A DNA stretch of 5,308 nt, taken from NCBI RefSeq assembly GCF_937880195.1, contig NZ_CALFLA010000048.1:1-5308 (forward strand). The letters are read 5' to 3'. Each line of letters starts with the position of its first letter. Position 1 is the first letter of the stretch. Positions 1 to 5,308 of the stretch are shown piece after piece. The notes beneath the pieces were generated by a model. It was given only the letters and a program-made list of their open reading frames with translations, was not told the origin of the DNA and did no database searches. The position numbers were made by a program, and so were the translations under genes. The stretch comes from an uncultured Blautia sp. Its GTDB lineage: Bacteria > Bacillota > Clostridia > Lachnospirales > Lachnospiraceae.

Positions 1-2
1 TA

Positions 3-11
3 TGGTATAAT
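3..11 (+). promoter_or_regulatory. Extended -10 promoter element of the lactonase-like gene
   Basis: TGGTATAAT matches the extended -10 consensus TGnTATAAT exactly, with a perfect TATAAT at 6-11. Transcription would begin near base 18, giving a leader of about 40 bases before the ATG at 58. The -35 region falls outside the window and cannot be judged. The short leader has no room for a riboswitch, and no operator-like inverted repeat is visible in it. Confidence 0.7.
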
Positions 12-43
12 AAAAACAAATTAAAGCGGACAGTAACAGAATC

Positions 44-49
44 AGGAGG
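44..49 (+). promoter_or_regulatory. Ribosome binding site of the lactonase-like gene
   Basis: A perfect AGGAGG lies 8 bases before the ATG at 58. This supports that start codon and suggests efficient translation. Confidence 0.85.
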
Positions 50-57
50 CAATCAAA

Positions 58-1167
58 ATGGATAATAAAAAATATGTGGCATACGTGGGTACATATACCC
101 ATGGATCCAGTAAAGGAATTCAGGTTTATGATGTAGATGTGGAAAAAGGAACTCTGACAGAACGTGGGGAAGTGGAGGTCAGCAATTCATCCCACACTGC
201 CATTTCCAAAAACGGCCTGTTCCTCTACTCCATTGAAGACGAAGGCGTTGCCGTATTCAAGCGCGACAGCAACGGCGATCTTACCAGAATCAACAGTGTA
301 GACATTGACGGAATGAGAGGCTGTTTCCTGGCTACAGACGTTGACGGCAAATATCTTTATGTGGCAGGATATCACGACGGCAAGGTGACTGTTGTACATA
401 CCCATCGGGACGGACGTCTGGGAAGTCTTATGGACGGAGTTTTCCACAAAGGACTTGGAAGCGTGGCAGAGCGTAATTTCCGCCCTCATGTAAACTGTGT
501 ACGGCCGACGCCGGATAACAAATATCTCTGCGCTGTTGACAACGGGATCGATCAGGTAAAGATCTACCGCATCAACAAAAGACGGCATAAACTGGAGCTG
601 GTAGATATTCTCCGCTGTCCCAGAGAAAGCGGTCCAAGAATCATCCGTTTCAGCGCCGACGGACGTTTTGCCTACATCCTATTTGAGCTGAGCAATGAAA
701 TCAAGGTTTACAGCTATGACGGAAGCGGTCCTCTGCCGGAATTTGAACTGATCCAGAGTGTTTCCACCCTCCGTAAAGAAAATGATAAAGACGCCATCCA
801 CAACGCTGCATCTGGACTTGCGCTTGCGCCTGACGGAAAGCATCTCTTCTGTACTACAGCAGGTGAGAACTCTGTTTCCATGTACGAGATCGATCAGAAA
901 ACAGGACTTCTGGAAAAGAAATTTAATCTTCCCATCAGCGGCGATTATCCAAAAGATCTGGTTATCTTCCCGGACAACCAGCATATTGCCATTGCCAATC
1001 ATGCAAGCAATACTATCACTGTCTTTCGGGTAGATTACGAAAAAAATATCATTGTCATGAACGACCGGCCTCATAAAATAGAAACGCCCAACAGCATTCA
1101 TATCTGGCCCGTACCGGAAAAACCAGAAAAGAAACAACCAACAGAACATCCAGAATCAAGCATATAA
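58..1167 (+). CDS. Lactonase family beta-propeller protein (6-phosphogluconolactonase-like)
   Basis: This 369-residue protein belongs to the lactonase / YbhE-YkgB type of seven-bladed beta-propeller. Characterised relatives hydrolyse 6-phosphogluconolactone in the oxidative pentose phosphate pathway. It opens with the family-typical YVGTYT (about residues 9-14, as YVGTYTHG). Repeated blade motifs of the form 'pDGkyLyva...v.vy.i' follow, for example around 95-112, 151-171, 198-219, 257-278 and 304-325. There is no signal peptide or membrane segment, so it should be cytosolic. Length is slightly above the usual 330-350 because of a charged, proline-rich tail after about residue 350. Two positions look atypical: RPHVN (142-146), where relatives often have a second histidine, and GPRII (192-196), where they often have PRH. 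The exact substrate is therefore uncertain. The gene stands alone between its own promoter and terminator, convergent with the next gene. The family call is firm and the reaction is only inferred. Confidence 0.88.
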   Translation: MDNKKYVAYVGTYTHGSSKGIQVYDVDVEKGTLTERGEVEVSNSSHTAISKNGLFLYSIEDEGVAVFKRDSNGDLTRINSVDIDGMRGCFLATDVDGKYLYVAGYHDGKVTVVHTHRDGRLGSLMDGVFHKGLGSVAERNFRPHVNCVRPTPDNKYLCAVDNGIDQVKIYRINKRRHKLELVDILRCPRESGPRIIRFSADGRFAYILFELSNEIKVYSYDGSGPLPEFELIQSVSTLRKENDKDAIHNAASGLALAPDGKHLFCTTAGENSVSMYEIDQKTGLLEKKFNLPISGDYPKDLVIFPDNQHIAIANHASNTITVFRVDYEKNIIVMNDRPHKIETPNSIHIWPVPEKPEKKQPTEHPESSI

Positions 1168-1171
1168 ACAC

Positions 1172-1211
1172 AAGCCCTTCGACAAGCGGTCTAATGTCGA
1201 AGGGCTTTTTT
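1172..1211 (+). terminator. Intrinsic terminator of the lactonase-like gene, possibly bidirectional
   Basis: A perfect 13-bp inverted repeat pairs 1172-1184 (AAGCCCTTCGACA) with 1195-1207, around a 10-base loop. A six-T run at 1206-1211 follows, and the hairpin begins 4 bases after the TAA. Read on the minus strand, the same hairpin follows the stop of the amidohydrolase gene (1217) by a few bases. The downstream tract there is the weaker TTGTGTTTA, so it could end both convergent transcripts, though less efficiently in the minus direction. Confidence 0.93.
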
Positions 1212-1216
1212 CACCA

Positions 1217-2809
1217 TTATTTTTTGTAAACTGTCTTATTTTCTTTTATTGTCTGAAGCACCTGGATCTGTGCGAGTTTTTCCTTTTCTGTTTTAAGGGG
1301 ATCTTTGTCCAGAATTACAAAATCTGCTTTCTTTCCCGGAGCAATAGTTCCCTTTTCATTTTCTTCATAATACTGATATGCGCCGTAAACAGTAATAGCT
1401 TTCAGCGCTTCCAGAACTGGGATTTTCTCATCTTCCCCAATGCTCTGCCCTGTTTTTGACACGCGGTTTACCGCACAGGAAACTGTCCGCATCATATCCG
1501 GGGGCACTACCGGAGTATCCTGGTGGAAGGTAAACTTCATTCCATATTCCATAGCGTCTCTGGCCGGAGAGATGTGGCTTCCTCTTACCGGGCCAAAGTT
1601 TTTCATATGGATATCTCCCCAGTAATAAGTATGAGCAATAAAAAAGCTGGGCATCATTCCTATTTCCGCCATTCTTTCCAGCTGCTCTTTTCTTACAAGC
1701 TGTGCGTGAACCATCACCGCCCGACAGGCATCTTTGCTCTCTCTTTTTTTCAGCTCTTCTTCAAACTGGGAAATATACTGCTCCGAAGCCCCATCTCCGT
1801 TACAGTGTGCAAGAAGCTGCTGTTTCTTATCCAATGCAAGGGAAATATATTCCCGCAGCTTTTCGTCGCTGTGAATGGGATAGCCCCGGTATTCTGTTTC
1901 TCCTTCATAAGGCTCTAGCATCCAGGCTGTTTTTCCCTGGGGGGAACCGTCCAAAAAGATCTTATAGCCGCCGAATTTAAAATGGTTTTTGTATTTTCCG
2001 ACATATTCTGGTTCTTCTTCAATAAGATCTGCAGCTGTCATAATGTCCAAATATCCTACAATATCCAGTTCCAAAATCCCCATATCAGAGGCTGCCTTCA
2101 AAAGCTGAAACAAAGGCTTACCTACCATACCATCCTGTACCGTAGTAATTCCGTAAGAGGCATAAAGGTTCTGCGCCTCTTTTATCAGTTTCATCAGTTC
2201 TTCCACAGAGGTCATAGGAAGACCTGCCTGAAACTCCAGAAAGGCCTTTTCTTCCATATAACCATCTGGAGTTTTACTTCCAGAAACCCGTCCGTATCTG
2301 CCGTCTGAGCGGTCTTCTGTGTGTTCGGCAATGCCCTGAAGCTGAAGGCCCTTACTGTTTGTTACACCCATATGGGAGGACGCATGGATCAAAAGCACTG
2401 GATTAGTGGAACTGATCTGATCCAACACATATCTGTCAGGATGTCTTTCTTCTGCAAGGAAATTATGGTCATAATTGCAGCCTACGATCCAGGCATCTTC
2501 CGAAAGATGTCTTTTTTCCTTAAAGGCTTTCATGGTATCTATGATATCTTCGAAGTCCTTACAGCCTGACAATTCGCACTGGGTCATAGAATTTGCTGTT
2601 CCCACAAAATGAGAATGTCCGTCAATAAATCCCGGAAGCATAACCGCCCCTTTCAGATCTACCGTCTCATCTCCCTCTGTACGAAGACTTAAAATTTCTT
2701 CCCTGCTTCCTACTGCTGTAATGCGGCCGTTTTCCGCGCATACCGCTTCTGCATACAGGTTCTCTTCTTCCATAGTGAGAATGGTTCCGTTTATATAAAA
2801 TGTTTTCAT
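1217..2809 (-). CDS. YtcJ-type amidohydrolase (amidohydrolase 3 family)
   Basis: This is a metal-dependent hydrolase of the amidohydrolase superfamily, in the YtcJ / N-substituted formamide deformylase-like group. It is 530 residues long, normal for the group. Visible motifs include GHSH (64-67), the N-terminal metal-binding His-x-His. Next come SSH (144-146) and YKIFLDGSPQGKTA (282-295), whose Lys283 is in the place of the bridging lysine. Then come AHCNGDG (334-340), VHAQ (367-370) and HQDTPVVPP (429-437) with the candidate catalytic Asp431. The C-terminus has the usual GTIAPGKKADFVILD (487-501). The protein should be cytosolic. The frame is open further upstream to an ATG at 2857, but that start lies inside a terminator hairpin. 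The ATG at 2809 has AAAGGAGG 5 bases ahead, and MKTFYINGTILTM is the expected family N-terminus. The gene follows aroC on the same strand but beyond a terminator. The substrate cannot be predicted; amides, formamides and cyclic imides are all possible. Confidence 0.9.
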   Translation of the reverse strand: MKTFYINGTILTMEEENLYAEAVCAENGRITAVGSREEILSLRTEGDETVDLKGAVMLPGFIDGHSHFVGTANSMTQCELSGCKDFEDIIDTMKAFKEKRHLSEDAWIVGCNYDHNFLAEERHPDRYVLDQISSTNPVLLIHASSHMGVTNSKGLQLQGIAEHTEDRSDGRYGRVSGSKTPDGYMEEKAFLEFQAGLPMTSVEELMKLIKEAQNLYASYGITTVQDGMVGKPLFQLLKAASDMGILELDIVGYLDIMTAADLIEEEPEYVGKYKNHFKFGGYKIFLDGSPQGKTAWMLEPYEGETEYRGYPIHSDEKLREYISLALDKKQQLLAHCNGDGASEQYISQFEEELKKRESKDACRAVMVHAQLVRKEQLERMAEIGMMPSFFIAHTYYWGDIHMKNFGPVRGSHISPARDAMEYGMKFTFHQDTPVVPPDMMRTVSCAVNRVSKTGQSIGEDEKIPVLEALKAITVYGAYQYYEENEKGTIAPGKKADFVILDKDPLKTEKEKLAQIQVLQTIKENKTVYKK

Positions 2810-2814
2810 GACAA

Positions 2815-2822
2815 CCTCCTTT
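2815..2822 (-). promoter_or_regulatory. Ribosome binding site that sets the amidohydrolase start
   Basis: On the minus strand AAAGGAGG ends 5 bases before the ATG at 2809. This near-perfect anti-16S match decides for the 530-residue product over an upstream ATG at 2857. It begins only 13 bases after the U-tract of the preceding terminator. Confidence 0.88.
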
Positions 2823-2835
2823 GCATTTGCATATG

Positions 2836-2872
2836 AAAAAAAGGGAACAAGGCACATCCCGTTCCCTTTTTT
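2836..2872 (-). terminator. Intrinsic terminator after aroC
   Basis: A perfect 12-bp inverted repeat pairs 2837-2848 (AAAAAAGGGAAC) with 2861-2872, around a 12-base loop. On the minus strand it starts 6 bases after the aroC stop codon and ends in a run of seven U (2842-2836). The A-rich and U-rich flanks also make it look bidirectional, but no plus-strand gene ends here. It separates the hemL-aroC operon from the amidohydrolase gene, whose coding start is only 26 bases further on. Confidence 0.92.
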
Positions 2873-2878
2873 ACTTTT

Positions 2879-3973
2879 TTATTTTTTGTAAAACTCCTGC
2901 ACTTTATCCAGCCGTGCATACATATTTCCAAAAAGAGCGTCCACGATGGACAAGGCACACATAGATTCCACCACTACCACTGCCCTTGGCACGATCACCG
3001 GATCGTGACGGCCGTGGATCTCAAGAGAAACATTTTCTCCCTGGTCTGTTACAGTGTTCTGGGGCTGGCTGATAGACGGGGTAGGCTTAACGGCAGCCCG
3101 AAGAAGGATTTCGTTTCCATCGCTGATTCCACCCATAATGCCTCCCGCATGGTTGGAGGTTTTGGCAATTGCGCCGTCAGCTGAAGTAAATCCGTCGTTA
3201 TCCTGGGAACCCCTCATTTCTGCCGCATGGAATCCTTCACCGATCTCCACACCCTTTACGGCTCCAATAGACATGACTGCCTGTGCCAGCACAGCATCCA
3301 GCTTCTCGAAAACCGGAGTACCAATACCTGCCGGTACTCCCTGGATCCGGCACTCAATAATGCCCCCTGCACTGTCCAGGTTCTTCATGCACTCTTCCAG
3401 AAACTCTCCTGCCTTTTGGGCTGCGGCTGCATCCGGCATATAAAAAGCATTGTTATGGATTTCTTCTGGATGAAATTTTTGAATCTCTACCGGGCCAATG
3501 GCCTTTGTGTAAGTGCAGAAAGAAATTCCCATAGATTCCAGAATCTTAAGAGCAATGGCTCCTGCCGCTACTCTTCCCAGGGTTTCTCTTCCTGAGGAGC
3601 GTCCTCCGCCCCGGTAATCCCGGAAGCCATATTTCGAATCAAAGGTAAAGTCTGCGTGACCCGGACGGTAAGAATAAGCAATGTTTCCATAATCTCTGGA
3701 TCTCTGATCTGTGTTTCTTACCATAAGAGAAATAGGAGTTCCTGTGGTCCTGCCTTCAAAAACACCAGACAAAATCTCCACCTGATCGCCTTCTTTTCGA
3801 GCTGTTGTATAGCGACTCTGTCCCGGTTTCCGCCTGTCCAACTGTTTTTGGATATCCGCCTCTGAAAGAAGAAGTCCTGCCGGGCAGCCGTCTACAACTG
3901 CGCCAAGGGCTTTTCCATGGGATTCCCCCCAGGTAGTGACTGTAAAATGCCTTCCGAATGTGGATTTATTCAT
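2879..3973 (-). CDS. aroC: Chorismate synthase
   Basis: AroC converts 5-enolpyruvylshikimate-3-phosphate to chorismate, the last step of the shikimate pathway, and needs reduced FMN. The 364-residue length matches bacterial enzymes. Motifs appear in family order. FGRHFTVTTWGESHG (6-20) carries His19, and RRKPGQSRYTTAR (47-59) follows. RPGHAD (103-108) carries His106, and RGGGRSSGRET (121-131) comes next. GGISDGNEI (281-289), KPTPSI (296-301) and GRHDPVIVPRAV (321-332) with Asp324 complete the set. The two histidines and the aspartate correspond to residues known to matter for catalysis in the family. The ATG overlaps the end of hemL by 8 bases. AAGGAG (3980-3985) lies 6 bases ahead, within the hemL coding sequence, which points to translational coupling. 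A terminator follows directly. The protein looks intact and cytosolic. Whether a flavin reductase activity is built in cannot be seen; bacterial forms normally rely on a separate source of reduced flavin. Confidence 0.98.
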   Translation of the reverse strand: MNKSTFGRHFTVTTWGESHGKALGAVVDGCPAGLLLSEADIQKQLDRRKPGQSRYTTARKEGDQVEILSGVFEGRTTGTPISLMVRNTDQRSRDYGNIAYSYRPGHADFTFDSKYGFRDYRGGGRSSGRETLGRVAAGAIALKILESMGISFCTYTKAIGPVEIQKFHPEEIHNNAFYMPDAAAAQKAGEFLEECMKNLDSAGGIIECRIQGVPAGIGTPVFEKLDAVLAQAVMSIGAVKGVEIGEGFHAAEMRGSQDNDGFTSADGAIAKTSNHAGGIMGGISDGNEILLRAAVKPTPSISQPQNTVTDQGENVSLEIHGRHDPVIVPRAVVVVESMCALSIVDALFGNMYARLDKVQEFYKK

Positions 3974-5258
3974 AGATTTCTCCTTTTTCCACTACTTCTG
4001 CAAATACCTTTAGTGTCTGTTGGATCACTTCCTCAGAATGAGCGTCTGATAAGAACATTGCCTCAAACTGGGAGGGAGCCAGGTGAACCCCGCCTTTTAG
4101 CATAGCAAGGAAATAATTTGCAAAGGCTTTTGTATCAGAGGTTTTTGCAGAGGTATAGTCACAGACCTCTTCTCCGGTAAAGAAAATACTGCCAAGGGAA
4201 GAAATATGATTCATGCGGCAGGTAAGCCCTGCTTTTTCTGCAATTTCCTTCATTCCCTCATAAAGTTTTGTGCCTTTTTCCTCAAGTCCTGTATAAACCT
4301 CAGGATGGTCATAAAGATATTTCAGTTGGGTCAGTCCTGCCGCCATAGCGACAGGGTTTCCGCTTAAAGTACCAGCCTGATAAACAGGGCCGGAAGGAGA
4401 AACCATTTCCATGATCTCTTTTCTTCCTCCGTAGGCTCCCACAGGCATACCTGCGCCAATGATCTTGCCATATGTTACCAGATCCGGCTTTATGCCAAAA
4501 TACTCCGCCGCGCCGCCAAAGGCAAGACGGAAGCCTGTGATCACCTCGTCAAAAATAAGAAGGGCTCCAAACTTATCACAAAGCTCTCTAAGCCCCTGAA
4601 GGAATCCCTCTTTTGGAAGGACAACACCCATATTGGCTGCCACTGGTTCTACGATCACTGCCGCAACTCCATCAGGAGCGCTTTCCAGAAGAGCCTTCAC
4701 ACTATCCAGATCATTATAAACCGCTGTCATGGTATCTTGGGTACAGCCTTTGGGAACTCCTGCGCTGTCAGGAACACCACTTGTCATCACACCGGAGCCG
4801 GCGCTTACCAGAAGGGCATCGCTGTGTCCGTGATAGCAGCCTGCAAATTTAATGATCTTATTTCTTCCTGTAAATCCTCTTGCAGCACGGACAGCACTCA
4901 TTACCGCCTCCGTGCCGGAGTTTACCATACGTATCATTTCCACATGTGGAAGATGCTCACAGATAAATTCAGCCATTTCCACTTCGATCTCTGTGGCGCA
5001 TCCAAAGCTCAAGCCCTTTTCGCAGGCTTTTATTACAGCTTCTCGGATCTTGGGGAAATTATGTCCAAGGATCATAGGTCCCCAGGAATCAATATAGTCA
5101 ATATATTTCTTTCCGTCTGCGTCGTAAATATGACAGCCCTCTGCATGATCAATAAATCTGGGAGCCTCGCCAATAGCTCCATAAGCACGAACCGGACTGT
5201 TGACCCCTCCCGGTATTCTTTTTACTGCCCGCTGAAATAATTCTTCTGATCTTGTCAT
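3966..5258 (-). CDS. hemL: Glutamate-1-semialdehyde 2,1-aminomutase
   Basis: HemL is a PLP enzyme that moves the amino group of glutamate-1-semialdehyde to give 5-aminolevulinate, completing the C5 route into tetrapyrroles. The 430-residue length is typical. The N-terminal GGVNSPVRA (17-25) is diagnostic for this aminomutase against other class III aminotransferases. Further motifs are NSGTEA (113-118, phosphate binding), CYHGHSD (141-147), FDEVITGFR (236-244) with Asp237 contacting the PLP ring nitrogen, GKIIGAGMPVGAYGGR (264-279) with Lys265 as the Schiff-base lysine, and AGTLSGNP (295-302). The start codon overlaps the stop of the upstream gene as TGATG, and GGGAGG (5267-5272) lies 8 bases ahead, so this start is well supported. 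The 3' end overlaps aroC by 8 bases. No residue appears to be missing. Its partner HemA (glutamyl-tRNA reductase) is not in the window; the product would feed the HemB-like enzyme encoded just upstream. Confidence 0.98.
   Translation of the reverse strand: MTRSEELFQRAVKRIPGGVNSPVRAYGAIGEAPRFIDHAEGCHIYDADGKKYIDYIDSWGPMILGHNFPKIREAVIKACEKGLSFGCATEIEVEMAEFICEHLPHVEMIRMVNSGTEAVMSAVRAARGFTGRNKIIKFAGCYHGHSDALLVSAGSGVMTSGVPDSAGVPKGCTQDTMTAVYNDLDSVKALLESAPDGVAAVIVEPVAANMGVVLPKEGFLQGLRELCDKFGALLIFDEVITGFRLAFGGAAEYFGIKPDLVTYGKIIGAGMPVGAYGGRKEIMEMVSPSGPVYQAGTLSGNPVAMAAGLTQLKYLYDHPEVYTGLEEKGTKLYEGMKEIAEKAGLTCRMNHISSLGSIFFTGEEVCDYTSAKTSDTKAFANYFLAMLKGGVHLAPSQFEAMFLSDAHSEEVIQQTLKVFAEVVEKGEIYE
3980..3985 (-). 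promoter_or_regulatory. aroC ribosome binding site inside the hemL 3' end
   Basis: AAGGAG on the minus strand lies 6 bases before the aroC ATG (3973). It sits within the last codons of hemL (region encoding KGEIYE), so ribosomes finishing hemL pass over it. This supports both the aroC start and coupling between the two genes. Confidence 0.8.
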
Positions 5259-5308
5259 CAGCCGATCCTCCCTTCCTGAATAAATCCTGCAAGCTCTTTT
5301 GCATAATA
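5258..5308 (-). CDS. hemB: Partial C-terminus of a probable porphobilinogen synthase (5-aminolevulinate dehydratase)
   Basis: The minus-strand frame entering from the right edge encodes 16 residues, YYAKELAGFIQEGRIG, then TGA at 5260-5258. The pattern 'YYAKELA..' followed by a short amphipathic end resembles the C-terminus of HemB, where the strand and helix after 'RAGAD.IITY(Y/F)A' close the protein. HemB joins two 5-aminolevulinate molecules into porphobilinogen, the step directly after HemL. Adjacency to hemL and the one-base TGATG overlap fit this well, since hemB-hemL pairs are common in Firmicutes. Only the tail is visible, so the identification rests on 16 residues and context. Most of the gene lies beyond base 5308. 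Confidence 0.72.
   Translation of the reverse strand, partial: YYAKELAGFIQEGRIG
5267..5272 (-). promoter_or_regulatory. hemL ribosome binding site inside the upstream gene
   Basis: GGGAGG on the minus strand lies 8 bases before the hemL ATG (5258), within the final codons of the preceding open frame. Together with the TGATG stop-start overlap it indicates translational coupling of hemL to the gene before it. Confidence 0.8.

Noticed and set aside
187..1149. Long open frames antisense to the lactonase-like gene (187-588 and 679-1149, minus strand).
   Set aside because: They have no ribosome binding sites or recognisable domains and lie wholly within a well-supported gene. They are by-products of codon bias on the opposite strand.
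2810..2857. A 16-residue N-terminal extension of the amidohydrolase starting at the ATG at 2857 (MCLVPFFSYANAKEVV), which looks faintly like a short signal peptide.
   Set aside because: The ATG lies inside the aroC terminator hairpin, has no good ribosome binding site, and the extension reads through the strong AAAGGAGG that serves the ATG at 2809. Family members begin with the MKTFYINGTI-like sequence.
2821..2878. A riboswitch or T-box leader controlling the amidohydrolase.
   Set aside because: The 69-base gap is filled by a simple terminator hairpin and a ribosome binding site. There is no room for an aptamer domain and no conserved riboswitch motif is visible.
3054..3595. Plus-strand open frames antisense to aroC (3054-3443 and 3227-3595).
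   Set aside because: They overlap each other and a complete chorismate synthase gene, lack ribosome binding sites and have low-complexity composition typical of shadow frames.
4737..5240. An open plus-strand frame of 167 codons antisense to hemL.
   Set aside because: The minus-strand hemL frame has every expected motif from end to end. The antisense product has no recognisable domain and no upstream ribosome binding site.
1..5308. A mobile element, CRISPR array, tRNA/rRNA gene or phage-defence system.
   Set aside because: Nearly all bases are covered by housekeeping or common metabolic genes. I saw no transposase, regularly spaced repeats, tRNA-like cloverleaf, integrase site or toxin-antitoxin pair.

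Overview
The window looks like ordinary chromosomal DNA from a low-to-mid GC Firmicute. The best guess is a Clostridia/Lachnospiraceae-type gut anaerobe. The grounds are strong AGGAGG-type ribosome binding sites, hairpin-plus-U-tract terminators, tight overlapping gene junctions, and protein sequences with a clostridial flavour. This taxonomic call is an inference from style, not a database result.

Layout from left to right. Bases 1-57 hold a TGnTATAAT extended -10 promoter and an AGGAGG ribosome binding site. They drive a plus-strand gene (58-1167) for a seven-bladed beta-propeller protein of the lactonase / 6-phosphogluconolactonase-like family. A 13-bp perfect hairpin with a six-T run (1172-1211) ends that gene. 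Everything to the right is on the minus strand. Read in transcription order it is: the last 16 codons of a gene that looks like hemB (5258-5308, cut by the window edge), hemL (3966-5258), aroC (2879-3973), an intrinsic terminator (2836-2872), and a YtcJ-type amidohydrolase (1217-2809).

The hemB tail, hemL and aroC are joined by a TGATG overlap and an 8-base overlap, so they are probably one translationally coupled operon. HemL makes 5-aminolevulinate and HemB condenses it to porphobilinogen, so the two act in sequence in the C5 tetrapyrrole pathway (heme, siroheme or cobalamin). AroC makes chorismate, the branch point for aromatic amino acids, folate and quinones. The amidohydrolase lies in the same direction but behind a strong terminator and has no convincing promoter of its own. 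The lactonase-like gene is convergent with this block and functionally separate.

I found no mobile element, CRISPR array, tRNA or rRNA, and no sign of a previously undescribed system. The points worth a second look are modest: the terminator placed just upstream of the amidohydrolase ribosome binding site, the coupling of aroC to tetrapyrrole genes, and two substituted positions in the lactonase-like protein.
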